In this document: one piece after another, positions 17,822-26,723 of the stretch
Layout of the letters: each line of letters starts with the position of its first letter
How positions within the stretch are numbered: the first letter of the stretch is position 1
Source: an uncultured Lachnospiraceae bacterium
Lineage (GTDB): Bacteria > Bacillota > Clostridia > Lachnospirales > Lachnospiraceae
Assembly (NCBI GenBank): GCA_902788645.1
Contig: CADAKW010000006.1
Coordinates: 1 to 50,136 of the forward strand
Length of the DNA stretch: 50,136 nt
Reading direction: 5' to 3'
Notes under the pieces: generated by a model
Databases searched by the model: none
What the model was told of the DNA's origin: nothing
What the model saw: only the letters and a program-made list of their open reading frames with translations
Translations under genes and position numbers: made by a program

Positions 17822-18833
17822 ACTGCTCCTCCTGTATATTTTTTTGAAACTGCAATATATCTTCAATGCCGGTCTTTCCCCGCATCATATGTCTGTGATA
17901 ACAATGGTACTGGCTCCTCTGTTCCGGCGGTGTCAGGTCCACCGGAATAATATCCGCTCCCGCTCCGATTCCCTGCACAATTCCATTTCTGTCAAGCATC
18001 TCCACTGTCTGCGCCACCGGCATATATATCTTCGGAAATGAGAGACGCAAAAGGGACATCATAAAATATGTGAGATCCAATACACCGTTTCTCTCTTTTT
18101 CAAAAGGAGTCCCCTCCGATGCCAAAAAGATTTCCAATATCATCATATCGGGTGTCAGCTGTCTCAAAAATGCAAACTCATCTGCCAGATTGGTTACACG
18201 CTGATACGGGGTTCCCACCATCAGACCTGTCCCAACCAAATAGCCGATCTCTTTCAGCTCCCACAGGCATTGCTTTCTCCTGAGCAGTGACATTTTAGCC
18301 GGATGAAGCCGGCGATAAAAACGATCATCAGATGTCTGATAACACAAAAGATAACCGTCCGCTCCTGCCTGTTTCCATGTCTGATACACCGCCCGGGATC
18401 TTTCTCCCAGAGATAAGAATATAGTCATATCTCCTGACATTTTTTTCATTTTGCGGATCATTTCCGTGATCCGGTCCGGCGTATACCATAAATCTTCTCC
18501 ACCCTGAAGCAAAAAATTGGTAATGCCCTGCTCCAGACCTCTTTCGCAACAGTCAAGCACTGTATCCAGACTCATGCGGTATCTCTCCGCAAACCGGTTA
18601 TCCCGGCGCAGGCCGCAATAATAACAGTCATTTTTACAATAAGAGGACAGATCGATCGTACCCATCCATTGAATCCCCTGAGCCGCCTGATCCAGCCTTG
18701 TCTGCACAGCATACTGACTTACCAGCTCCATGAGCTGTGCATCCCGGAAACGTATCATTTCAGCATACGCAGCCCCTTCCAGCTGTCCCGTCTCTCTCAG
18801 ACGTTTTGCGTATTCCTGAAGTCCTTCGTTCAA
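17781..18833 (-). CDS. Radical SAM enzyme, HydE/BioB-like
   Basis: A radical SAM protein of the biotin synthase-like group, closest by eye to HydE, the [FeFe]-hydrogenase maturase. Counting from an upstream ATG at 18857, the cluster motif is Cys74-x3-Cys78-x2-Cys81 (YCKNDCYYCGLR). Other HydE-like elements are LLQGGED, TIFLSLGERS, GADGYLLCYQT, RRLHP and GTGLMVGTPYQ. The C-terminal third departs from typical HydE. I chose TTG 18833 as start because AGGAGG lies five bases before it; ATG 18857 has no such site and would leave almost no leader after the promoter. HydF and HydG are not in the window, so it may be a paralog (for example a PylB- or BioB-like enzyme) with another substrate. Confidence 0.75.
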   Translation of the reverse strand: MNEGLQEYAKRLRETGQLEGAAYAEMIRFRDAQLMELVSQYAVQTRLDQAAQGIQWMGTIDLSSYCKNDCYYCGLRRDNRFAERYRMSLDTVLDCCERGLEQGITNFLLQGGEDLWYTPDRITEMIRKMKKMSGDMTIFLSLGERSRAVYQTWKQAGADGYLLCYQTSDDRFYRRLHPAKMSLLRRKQCLWELKEIGYLVGTGLMVGTPYQRVTNLADEFAFLRQLTPDMMILEIFLASEGTPFEKERNGVLDLTYFMMSLLRLSFPKIYMPVAQTVEMLDRNGIVQGIGAGADIIPVDLTPPEQRSQYHCYHRHMMRGKTGIEDILQFQKNIQEEQYAIAGMHEHICRR

Positions 18834-18868
18834 TTTTTCCTCCTGCCTTCCGTCCATTATCTTATTTT

Positions 18869-18897
18869 ATGATGCCATATTTTTGTGTAAAACGCAA
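18869..18897 (-). promoter_or_regulatory. Likely promoter of the radical SAM/regulator pair
   Basis: TTGCGT (18897-18892) and CATCAT (18874-18869) on the minus strand are spaced by 17 bases. The predicted start point near 18862 leaves a leader of about 29 bases before the TTG at 18833, which supports that start codon. Confidence 0.45.
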
Positions 18898-18931
18898 GAC
18901 AGACAAAAAAGGGCTAAATTTTCCTATACAC

Positions 18932-18965
18932 AAAAAAGGATCTCCGTCAACCAGAGATCCCTTTT
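18932..18965 (-). terminator. Terminator of the MMPL-TetR operon
   Basis: On the minus strand GGATCTC and GAGATCC arms (18954-18960 and 18938-18944) close a hairpin flanked by A and T runs. Six Ts at 18937-18932 follow the stem, directly after the tetR stop codon. Confidence 0.85.
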
Positions 18966-18966
18966 A

Positions 18967-19566
18967 TTATTGTACTTCAAACTGCTTCAGCAGTCCACAT
19001 ATCGTTTTGTCAAGCTCTGCTTTTAATTCCTCCAGACTACATGGCGTTCCATAAAGGATCACACTATAACAGGATGCGCTAACAAGCTCCACGATCATAT
19101 AGATCATCAGCTCCTTCTGCCGGAATTTCCGCTCGGACTCTCCCAGTATCTCATCAAAAATATCCATACATTTGATATTTCCCATATTACTGATACGGAT
19201 ATGAGAGAATACAGCCCAGCTGAGATTTTTGGAAATAAAACGCATCAACGCTTTATTTTCATCAAGCTGATCCACCACATGATTTACAAGAAACACTACT
19301 TTTTCTTCCAGACCGGAAAATTCCTCTTGCCGCATCGCCTCTTCCGCCCTCTCAAAAAGGCGGCTTGCCTTATTGGCGATCAGTCTGTCCCTGATATCAT
19401 ATTTATCCTTAAAATACAGATAAAAGGTTCCCTTCGCCATCTTTGCCTGTTTGGCAATATCGGATATGGAGGTGTTATTGATCCCCTTGGAGGTAAAGAG
19501 CTCGAATGCCGACATCAGAAGGGCTTCCTGCTTCTGCTTCTTTTTTTCTTCGACACGCTCGCCCAT
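18967..19566 (-). CDS. TetR-family transcriptional repressor
   Basis: A 199-residue regulator. The N-terminal helix-turn-helix (about 10-55) reads INNTSISDIAKQAKMAKGTFYLYFKDK, given here only as the known family pattern split around the turn: ISDIAKQAKMAKG then TFYLYF. The rest is a helical ligand-binding domain without a recognisable pocket motif. It is the last gene of the exporter operon. Two copies of a TetR-type palindrome surround that operon's promoter, so it most likely represses its own operon until a ligand binds. ATG 19566 has GGGGAA upstream; ATG 19578 is possible but has no site. Confidence 0.9.
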   Translation of the reverse strand: MGERVEEKKKQKQEALLMSAFELFTSKGINNTSISDIAKQAKMAKGTFYLYFKDKYDIRDRLIANKASRLFERAEEAMRQEEFSGLEEKVVFLVNHVVDQLDENKALMRFISKNLSWAVFSHIRISNMGNIKCMDIFDEILGESERKFRQKELMIYMIVELVSASCYSVILYGTPCSLEELKAELDKTICGLLKQFEVQ

Positions 19567-19584
19567 ATAATTCCCCATTTCTAT

Positions 19585-19618
19585 AGGACCGCCCGAAACC
19601 GGTATTCCGGACGGTCTT
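19585..19618. other. Stable hairpin between the L-x-x-G protein gene and tetR
   Basis: AGGACCGCCCG (19585-19595) pairs with CGGACGGTCTT (19608-19618), ten pairs with one mismatch. No T run follows on the minus strand, so it may be an mRNA processing or partial-attenuation element that lowers repressor expression rather than a full terminator. Confidence 0.4.
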
Positions 19619-19635
19619 AAAAGCTTCCTATCTCA

Positions 19636-21963
19636 TTAATCTTCATCTGCAGTGAGTTCTTCTGTTGCCATAATGAACTTCACACTGCCATCCATACCAT
19701 CGGCATTTCCACTGAAGCTTGTGTAATCACCGGAAATACTGCTGATCTTGGAAAGTCTGTCATTGAGATCATCTGCACTGTCAAGCATTTCTGTCACAGC
19801 ATCGGCAATCTTTGTGATACCGTCCTTATCAAACTCTTTCATACCATCCTCTAAGGTAGAAGCACCATCATTGAGGCTGTTAATTCCGTCAGAAACCTTG
19901 CCGGTTGCATTGACAAGCTTCGTCATACCTGCAAACAGCTTGCCGGTTCCCTGATCCAGAGTAACCGCACCCTTGCGAAGCTTGTCGCTGTTGCCGGTAA
20001 GCTTCTTGGCTCCCTTGGTGATCGTGGAAGCATTCTTGATCAGACCGGATGCACCATCATTCAAAGCTTTATTGTTGCTGGTCAGTGTACCTGCTGCTGT
20101 ATCCATCTTGCCAATGCTCTCAGAAAGCTGAGTTACACCTGCCTTCATCTGTGCATTTCCATCGGTCAGTGCCTTGGAGCTGTCACGAAGCTGTGCTGCA
20201 TATCCGGACATGGTACCTGCTGCTGTTTCCAGAGAAGCTGCTCCTGTGTAAAGGTTTGTTCCTGTAGATGTCTTGTCTGTTGCGGCCTTCATGGTTGCAA
20301 GCGCTGCTGCCAGATCCGCTGCACCATTCTTGTCAGCATCTCCGTCTGCCTTGCCGTTTGTAGCGGCATCGACAGCGGCTGCTACCTGCTCACCGCCCTG
20401 GATATACTGGATCGCACCCTGTAATGCAGCGGCTGCCTGCTTTGCACTGGCGTCTCCTGCCTCTGCTGCTGCCTGATACTGCTGTGCCATCGCCTGTAAA
20501 CCGGCAACGCACTGATCCAGCTCATCTGTCTTTTTCAGCTGTGACGCTGCTGCATTGATCTGTGTAACGCCTGCCTGTGCTGCTGCAAGACCATCGTCCA
20601 GCTGGCCAATGCCGTCCTTCAGGCTCTTGGTTCCTGTAGTCATCTGATCCATGTTCTCTTTTGCAAGAAGTTTATTAACAGAAGCTACATAGGTGTCAAC
20701 ACCGCTTCCAAGCTGCTCATACTGTGCCGGCAGATCCTTTGTTGCGGTACGAAGCTGATTGATGGCATCCACCAGCTGACTTGTACCTGAGGTGTAAGCC
20801 TGCACACCCTTTGACAATGTCTTGGCACCGTTTACATAAGTGGTAACACCCTTCAAAAGCTTATCAGTTCCCTTTGTATAGCTTACAATACCGGTCTTTA
20901 ATGTGCCGGTACCATCCTTCAATGTGGATACACCGTCCTTCGCACTCTTGACTGCATCGGCATACTCAGAAAAGCTGTCACTTAACTTCTCTGTTCCGTC
21001 ATGAAGCTTCTCTGTTCCGTTGACAAGCTGTGAAGATGCATCGGTCAGATCATCGATCTTGTCTGTAAGCTCATCCATATCATCGATCTTATCAAAATCA
21101 AGCTCATTGAAAAGCTGATTGGTTGCTACCGTATAAGTGGAATTCATCTCGAAATCCTTCACATCTGCCTTGATGGTTACAGTGTCTGTGATCTTGTCGC
21201 TGATCTTGGAGGTATCAATATCCATGTCATCACCAAAATCAAGATTGTCAAGATCCAGGCTCTCTGCCAGTCCCGGAAAACCATACGCAACAACGACATC
21301 ATTGTCTCCCTCAGATACCAGAGTACCATTGTCGATCGTTACATTTTGAAAATTGTCCACCGGCAGGATCATGCCTGTTACCATCATAAACGGTGTATAA
21401 AGATCCGTCTGCTTGCCTGCCAGAGAAACCGTCTGCTTAGAATGATTTGTATATTTAATGGTCATCTCAAGCTTTCCGCTCTTTCCGATCAGATCCTTTG
21501 GCGCTGTCTCCTTGCCATCCAGTTTGTAAGTGATCTTCATGCTGACAGGAAGCTCTTTATCTGTTTTGCCCTGATAGTAAATATCCTGATCTCCCGTATT
21601 CCAGGTAAGCTTATCTCCGTTCTGCTCGAACTTCTCGTCACCCTTTACATTTTCGATATCTGTCAGATCTGACACATCCTTCACGCTGCCATTGATGCCG
21701 GAATTTTTCAGCCAGTCGGAAACTACTATATCCTTCACACTGCCTGCAGCATCTGTATTGACATAAACGGTCTCCTGCTTGGATACCTCATCTTTATCCA
21801 GTCCGCCGGACTCATTTGTTTTCACCTTTTCATTTGATACACTGGCAGCCATGGCATCTACTGTAAATGTGTGGCCGGCATATTCTACGCTGCCGGTAAG
21901 AAGGCCGGCTGTCAAAAGACCTGTTAAACCTAATGCCAGGATTCGTTTCATATTCTTTCTCAT
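19636..21963 (-). CDS. Secreted YhgE/Pip-like protein with L-x-x-G heptad repeats
   Basis: A 775-residue exported protein. ATG 21963 follows GGAGG. A signal peptide covers about 1-38 (hydrophobic LALGLTGLLTAGLLTG, cleavage near DAMAA). A beta-rich region (about 60-300) follows, then long arrays of seven-residue x-x-x-L-x-x-G repeats (for example LHDG, LSDS, LKDG, LKTG), from about 315-420 and again about 630-720, with an alanine/glutamine-rich coiled-coil stretch between. This repeat is typical of YhgE/Pip proteins, but the four to six C-terminal transmembrane helices of that family are absent: the protein ends in MATEELTADED. It is co-transcribed with the MMPL transporter, so it may act as its extracytoplasmic partner, bridging membrane and wall. 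That role is inferred. Confidence 0.8.
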   Translation of the reverse strand: MRKNMKRILALGLTGLLTAGLLTGSVEYAGHTFTVDAMAASVSNEKVKTNESGGLDKDEVSKQETVYVNTDAAGSVKDIVVSDWLKNSGINGSVKDVSDLTDIENVKGDEKFEQNGDKLTWNTGDQDIYYQGKTDKELPVSMKITYKLDGKETAPKDLIGKSGKLEMTIKYTNHSKQTVSLAGKQTDLYTPFMMVTGMILPVDNFQNVTIDNGTLVSEGDNDVVVAYGFPGLAESLDLDNLDFGDDMDIDTSKISDKITDTVTIKADVKDFEMNSTYTVATNQLFNELDFDKIDDMDELTDKIDDLTDASSQLVNGTEKLHDGTEKLSDSFSEYADAVKSAKDGVSTLKDGTGTLKTGIVSYTKGTDKLLKGVTTYVNGAKTLSKGVQAYTSGTSQLVDAINQLRTATKDLPAQYEQLGSGVDTYVASVNKLLAKENMDQMTTGTKSLKDGIGQLDDGLAAAQAGVTQINAAASQLKKTDELDQCVAGLQAMAQQYQAAAEAGDASAKQAAAALQGAIQYIQGGEQVAAAVDAATNGKADGDADKNGAADLAAALATMKAATDKTSTGTNLYTGAASLETAAGTMSGYAAQLRDSSKALTDGNAQMKAGVTQLSESIGKMDTAAGTLTSNNKALNDGASGLIKNASTITKGAKKLTGNSDKLRKGAVTLDQGTGKLFAGMTKLVNATGKVSDGINSLNDGASTLEDGMKEFDKDGITKIADAVTEMLDSADDLNDRLSKISSISGDYTSFSGNADGMDGSVKFIMATEELTADED

Positions 21964-22062
21964 AATAATCCTCCATTCTTTTCTCAGCCTGCAAGCTTTG
22001 GGCCACAGGCACAAATTTGTCGTGTGAAAAATTTATTTTCACACTATTTCCTTTTCGCTAAT

Positions 22063-24177
22063 CTATGATAACTTTGCCTTCTTCGCTTCTTTCTCTCTTT
22101 GAACAATACCAGCCTTGCGCATATCCAAAGAGGTTCGTACGATCACCCCGTCAAACAGCCACAGCATTGCCGGCAGGATGCAGATAACAACCACCATACT
22201 GATCACAGCACCTCTTGCAAGGAGTGTAACAATAGACTTGATCATATCGATCTGGGAATAGAGACTTACGCCAAAGGTTGCGGCGAAGAATCCAAAACCA
22301 CTGGTCAGGATCGACTTGATCGAGGTCTTATGTGCAATGCTGACAGCCTCTGCCTTGCTTGCACCGTTGATCCTCTCTTTGTGATAACGGCTGGTCATCA
22401 GGATCGCATAATCCACAGTTGCACCAAGCTGAATGGTTCCGATAACGATACTTGTAACAAACGCCAGTGAAGTATTGGTATAATACGGAACCGACATATT
22501 GCAGGCAATCGCAAACTCAATCACAGATACAAGTATGATCGGGATAGAGATTGATTTAAACGTGATCAGGATGATCAGGAAGATCGCTGCAATGGAAATG
22601 GTATTTACATTCTTCAGATCCACATCGGTAACATCCTGCAGATCCTTCATCAGCGGTGCTTCACCAATAACCATGGCTCCCTTCTGATAACTCTTTACGA
22701 TCTTATTGATATCGGCGATCTGTGCATTGACCTCATCCGTCGCCGATTTATAATCGGAGCATATAAACATCAGCTCATAATCCTTTGTCTGTAAGATATC
22801 CCGCAGACTGTCCGGGATCATGCTCTCCGGCATATTCGACCCGATCATGGAGCTGAGACCGATCACCCATTTTACTCCATCGACCTTCTCGATCTTATTG
22901 CTCATGTTCTTTTTGTCCTTTGCAGACAGGTCTCCGTTTTTCATCAGGACGATATGCATATTACTCATATCAAACTCCTCGGAGAGCTTGTCATTTGCAA
23001 TGGCACTCGGAATGGTCTTTGGTAATGAAGAATCGATATTGTAATAAATCTTATAATTTGCATTACCGTAGGCTGCCGGTGCGATCAAAAGCACAAACAG
23101 CGCCAGCGCAACCCAGTGATACTTCACAACTATCTTAGACAGACCGTCCAGATTTGGCAAGAGAGATTTATGAGAAGTTTTCTCAATTGCCTTATCAAAT
23201 GTAAGGATCAATGCCGGAAGCACTGTTACACAGGCAATAACACCGATGATAACACCCTTTGACATGACGATACCGATGTTGGTACCAAGACGGAAAGTCA
23301 TGCTGCAAAGTGCCAGAAAACCGGCGATCGTTGTCAGTGAACTACTTGATATAGATACGAATGTATTGGTAATGGCATGCTTCATGGCACGCTTGTTATC
23401 TCCCGGGAATCTCTCCTTATTCGCCTCGTAGCTTTCCAGCAGGAAGATGGAATAATCCATGGTCACGGCTAACTGCAGCACCGCGGCCAGCGCCTGGGTG
23501 ATATACGATATCTCTCCCAGCATCAGATTACTTCCCAGGTTATAGACGATCGCCATACCGATATTCACCAGGAAAATGAACGGTGTTACAAAAGACTCCA
23601 TGGTGATCAGAAGTACCAGGAGCACCAGAGCTCCGGCGATCATTACATAAACCGGCATCTCCTTTAATGCCAGGTCTTTAATATCCGTTACGACTCCGGA
23701 CATTCCGGCGGCAAACGCTTTCTTTCCAACAGTCTTTCGGATATTTGCAATGGCATCCATGGTGTCATCGGCTGATGTAGTATTATCAAACAGCGCGATC
23801 ATCATAGTGGCATCCCCGTTAAAGAATGCATCCTTCAGCTTCTTTGGCATCATCTTGGTTGGAACGGAAATATCCAGTGCATCATCATACCAGAGGACAT
23901 CCTCCACATGATCGATCGCCTCGATCTTCTTTTCCAGATCAGCCGCATCCTTCATGGACATATCCTCCACGACGATCATGGAAAACGCTCCCATTCCAAA
24001 TTCATCTACCATGACATCCTGTCCCTTGACCGTCTCAAGACTGTCCGGCAGATAACTCAGGATATCGTAATTAACTCTCGTAGAAACATAACCGATTCCA
24101 CTTGGGATCAACAGTATCACGGCAAGCAGGATGATAATATTCTTGTGCTTGGTGATAAATTCTGCAAGTTTCTTCAT
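22063..24177 (-). CDS. MMPL-family RND transporter
   Basis: A 704-residue membrane exporter of the MmpL/hydrophobe type, using proton flow to export lipids or hydrophobic compounds. It has the 2 x 6 helix plan with an extracytoplasmic domain after helix 1 (about 40-170) and after helix 7. The proton-relay Asp-Tyr pairs are present in helix 4 (TMDYSIFLLESY) and helix 10 (TVDYAILMTSRYH). The start at ATG 24177 is supported by AGGAAGGA; an upstream frame to 24225 would read through the operator. It is first in the operon with the L-x-x-G protein and TetR. The substrate is unknown. Confidence 0.9.
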   Translation of the reverse strand: MKKLAEFITKHKNIIILLAVILLIPSGIGYVSTRVNYDILSYLPDSLETVKGQDVMVDEFGMGAFSMIVVEDMSMKDAADLEKKIEAIDHVEDVLWYDDALDISVPTKMMPKKLKDAFFNGDATMMIALFDNTTSADDTMDAIANIRKTVGKKAFAAGMSGVVTDIKDLALKEMPVYVMIAGALVLLVLLITMESFVTPFIFLVNIGMAIVYNLGSNLMLGEISYITQALAAVLQLAVTMDYSIFLLESYEANKERFPGDNKRAMKHAITNTFVSISSSSLTTIAGFLALCSMTFRLGTNIGIVMSKGVIIGVIACVTVLPALILTFDKAIEKTSHKSLLPNLDGLSKIVVKYHWVALALFVLLIAPAAYGNANYKIYYNIDSSLPKTIPSAIANDKLSEEFDMSNMHIVLMKNGDLSAKDKKNMSNKIEKVDGVKWVIGLSSMIGSNMPESMIPDSLRDILQTKDYELMFICSDYKSATDEVNAQIADINKIVKSYQKGAMVIGEAPLMKDLQDVTDVDLKNVNTISIAAIFLIILITFKSISIPIILVSVIEFAIACNMSVPYYTNTSLAFVTSIVIGTIQLGATVDYAILMTSRYHKERINGASKAEAVSIAHKTSIKSILTSGFGFFAATFGVSLYSQIDMIKSIVTLLARGAVISMVVVICILPAMLWLFDGVIVRTSLDMRKAGIVQREKEAKKAKLS

Positions 24178-24211
24178 GTCATTCCTTCCTTTCTCTTTCT
24201 TTTTCAAAAAA

Positions 24212-24224
24212 TGACCAGTAGTCA
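24212..24224. promoter_or_regulatory. TetR operator, downstream copy
   Basis: TGACCAGTAGTCA, a near-palindrome sharing 11 of 13 positions with the upstream copy at 24259-24271. It lies in the leader, about 15-25 bases after the predicted start point and before the MMPL gene, and is extended by AAAA/TTTT flanks. Confidence 0.7.
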
Positions 24225-24243
24225 TTTTCTCAATCTACAGGGT

Positions 24244-24272
24244 ATGATATCACAAAAATGACCACTGGTCAA
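24244..24272 (-). promoter_or_regulatory. Promoter of the MMPL operon
   Basis: TTGACC (24272-24267) and TATCAT (24249-24244) lie 17 bases apart on the minus strand. The -35 box is inside the upstream operator, so repressor binding would block RNA polymerase directly. Confidence 0.65.
24259..24271. promoter_or_regulatory. TetR operator, upstream copy
   Basis: TGACCACTGGTCA, a perfect inverted repeat (TGACC, three bases, GGTCA) overlapping the -35 box. Its centre is 47 bases from that of the second copy. The likely ligand of these sites is the TetR protein encoded at the end of the same operon. Confidence 0.72.
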
Positions 24273-24398
24273 TAATTTTATCAAAGAAAAAATGTCAAAT
24301 ATCTACAGGATATTTTCCATATGTTTGTGCATATTTTCCCAGCTTTGTCTTTATGAGAATTTTCTTCATTAATACCGGTTTAATCCGGTCACTGCATC

Positions 24399-24447
24399 AA
24401 AAAAACCGGTTTATGAAGACAAGACTTCATCTGTCTCCAAAAACCGG
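24399..24447 (-). terminator. Terminator of htpG
   Basis: On the minus strand CCGGTTT (24447-24441) pairs with AAACCGG (24412-24406), enclosing a smaller hairpin ATGAAG/CTTCAT, and is followed by seven Ts (24405-24399). The rest of the 344-base gap 24178-24521 holds the MMPL promoter and operators, plus a small ACCGG/CCGGT hairpin near 24374-24389. I see no gene in it. Confidence 0.75.
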
Positions 24448-24521
24448 CAATTATCCCATATTTCAGGTATTAATCTCTGTCTCTTAACAGCTTGTCACGC
24501 AGGAGGATAACATCAAAGCGA

Positions 24522-26609
24522 TCACTCCTGTGTCAGCAGAAGCATGATCTCATTACTTCTGGAAACAAACTGTGTCATCTCCTCTGCAGATAACGGCTTG
24601 TTGGCAAGCATTGCCAGATCATAAAGCTGCTTACAGAACATATCCACATGCTCTCCCTCGGTATTGTCAAGGATATACTTCACTAATGCGTTGTTGGCAT
24701 TGAGGATCAATGTCTCTCCGCCGCCAAACATACTTGTATCCATTCCCATGCCACCGGCGCTGTACATCTTCATCATATCCTGCATACGACGTGTTTCCTC
24801 TGACAGAGTGATCATAGAGGAGATATTCTCATTCTTGAGATTCTGAACCTGTACCTCGAGCTGATCTTTACCCAGAGCCTTTTTAAATACATCGCTGAGG
24901 GTTTCGGTCTGCTTCTTCAGTGTTTCCTCGTCTCCCTCTTCCTTCATGGAATCGGAAATATCTGAGTCAATTCTCTGGAAATGTACCTTGACATCTTCGC
25001 TCTGCTCCAGCTGTGTGATAAACGGCTGATCAATGGTATGTGCCAGGATCAGTGCATCCATTCCCTGTTCCTTAAAGAGGTTGATATACTGACTCTGCTG
25101 CTGGACATCTGTGACATAATAAACAGTTGTCGGCTCCTCTTCCTTCTCGGCAGTCTCCTCACCGGCTTCCTCCTTGGCAACATCCTCTGCATCAACAACC
25201 TCCGGCTGCTCACTGTCCTCTTTGCCCTTGATGTTCTCTACATACTCCGGCAGTGTGATATATTTATCATCCAGATTCTTAAAGATAATGAAATCCTTCA
25301 TCTTCTCCTGGAACTTCTGATCCTTCAGACAGCCAAATTTGATAAACGGACTGATATCATCCCAGTATTTCTCATAATTCTCGCGATCTACCTTATACAT
25401 ACCTGACAGTTTGTCTGCTACCTTCTTGGTAATATAATCGGAAATCTTCTTGACAAAGCCATCATTCTGAAGCGCACTTCTTGATACGTTCATCGGCAGA
25501 TCCGGACAATCGATCACGCCCTTGAGGAGCATCAGAAACTCCGGAATGACTTCCTTAATATTATCTGCGATAAATACCTGATTGTTATACAGCTTAATTA
25601 CACCCTCTAAATTGTCATACTGGGTATTTACCTTCGGGAAGTAAAGGATACCCTTTAAGTTAAACGGATAATCCATATTCAGATGGATCCAGAAAAGAGG
25701 CTCCTTATAATCGTTGAACACCTTTCTATAGAAGCTCTTGTACTCCTCATCAGTACACTCATTCGGATGCTTCATCCAGAGAGGTGTGGTATCACTCAGG
25801 GATACCGGTCTCTTGTTGATCTTTGCCTTCTCTTTGGCAGGAGAAATCTCTACGGTCTCTTTCTCACCGTTTTCATTCTCCTTCTCCTCTGTCTTGGCTT
25901 CCTCCGTAAACTTCTCTACGACCACATCGTCCTCGCGGATATCTGCTGCATCGATCGTCTCATATTCCTGCTCCGCACCTTCCTTGGACAGGTAAATATT
26001 GACCGGCATAAAGGAACAATACTTCTCAATGATCTCTTTAATACGGTACTCATTGGCAAACTCCACACTGTCCTCTGACAGGTACAGGGTAATCTTTGTA
26101 CCAACCTCTTTCTTGTCTCCGTCGGACATCTCGAAATTGATGCCGCCCTCTGACTCCCAGTGAACCGGAGTGGCATCCTTCTGCCATGACAATGTATCGA
26201 TCGTTACTTTATCTGCTACCATAAATGCAGAATAAAAACCAAGACCAAAGTGACCAATGATCTGATCCTCGTTTGTCTTGTCCTTATATTTCTCCAGGAA
26301 ATCTGTTGCACCGGAAAATGCCACCTGGTTAATATACTCCTTAACCTCAGCCTCCGTCATACCGATACCGGTATCTGTGAAGGATAATGTCTTATGCTCC
26401 GGGCTGACCTCAACCTGGATGCTTGCCTTATAATCCTCCGGGAAATCATACTCTCCCATGACCTCCAGTTTTTTTAACTTCGTGATGGCATCACAGCCGT
26501 TGGATACCAGCTCACGAACAAAAATATCATGGTCTGAATACAGCCATTTCTTAATGATCGGGAACATATTCTCTGACTCGATTGATAAACTACCCTTTTC
26601 CATCTGCAT
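24522..26609 (-). CDS. htpG: Molecular chaperone HtpG (bacterial Hsp90)
   Basis: An ATP-dependent dimeric cytosolic chaperone of 695 residues, longer than the roughly 620-640 usual in bacteria. The GHKL ATPase domain shows Glu33, Asn37 and Asp40 (ELVSNGCDA), DTGIGM (79-84) and GHFGLGFYSAF. Middle-domain elements include SRSALQNDGFVKKI. Two acidic/charged insertions stand out: about 222-266 (between N and middle domains, like the eukaryotic charged linker) and about 461-492. AGGAGG precedes the start; ATG 26609 or 26603 are both possible. Two CIRCE elements flank its promoter, so HrcA control is likely. Confidence 0.95.
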   Translation of the reverse strand: MQMEKGSLSIESENMFPIIKKWLYSDHDIFVRELVSNGCDAITKLKKLEVMGEYDFPEDYKASIQVEVSPEHKTLSFTDTGIGMTEAEVKEYINQVAFSGATDFLEKYKDKTNEDQIIGHFGLGFYSAFMVADKVTIDTLSWQKDATPVHWESEGGINFEMSDGDKKEVGTKITLYLSEDSVEFANEYRIKEIIEKYCSFMPVNIYLSKEGAEQEYETIDAADIREDDVVVEKFTEEAKTEEKENENGEKETVEISPAKEKAKINKRPVSLSDTTPLWMKHPNECTDEEYKSFYRKVFNDYKEPLFWIHLNMDYPFNLKGILYFPKVNTQYDNLEGVIKLYNNQVFIADNIKEVIPEFLMLLKGVIDCPDLPMNVSRSALQNDGFVKKISDYITKKVADKLSGMYKVDRENYEKYWDDISPFIKFGCLKDQKFQEKMKDFIIFKNLDDKYITLPEYVENIKGKEDSEQPEVVDAEDVAKEEAGEETAEKEEEPTTVYYVTDVQQQSQYINLFKEQGMDALILAHTIDQPFITQLEQSEDVKVHFQRIDSDISDSMKEEGDEETLKKQTETLSDVFKKALGKDQLEVQVQNLKNENISSMITLSEETRRMQDMMKMYSAGGMGMDTSMFGGGETLILNANNALVKYILDNTEGEHVDMFCKQLYDLAMLANKPLSAEEMTQFVSRSNEIMLLLTQE

Positions 26610-26679
26610 AATAACAACCTCCTAAACTCGCATTTTATTATACATATTCTTTACAAAAAAATATCTACCTTGTTGTTGA

Positions 26680-26706
26680 TTAGCAATCACCGCTTTCGAC
26701 TGCTAA
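26680..26706. promoter_or_regulatory. Degenerate CIRCE (HrcA operator) in the htpG leader
   Basis: On the minus strand TTAGCAGTC, nine bases, GATTGCTAA. Each arm differs from the CIRCE consensus (TTAGCACTC-N9-GAGTGCTAA) at one position, and the 9-9-9 spacing is exact. It starts about 11 bases after the predicted transcription start, the classical place for CIRCE in groE and dnaK operons. Confidence 0.65.
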
Positions 26707-26723
26707 CAATCATTCTGGTAGAT

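Noticed and set aside
19748..21672. Repeated motifs in DNA across the L-x-x-G gene that resemble spaced repeats
   Set aside because: The periodicity is 21 bases in coding frame and gives protein heptads; repeats are imperfect and there are no unique spacers of constant length, so it is not a CRISPR array.
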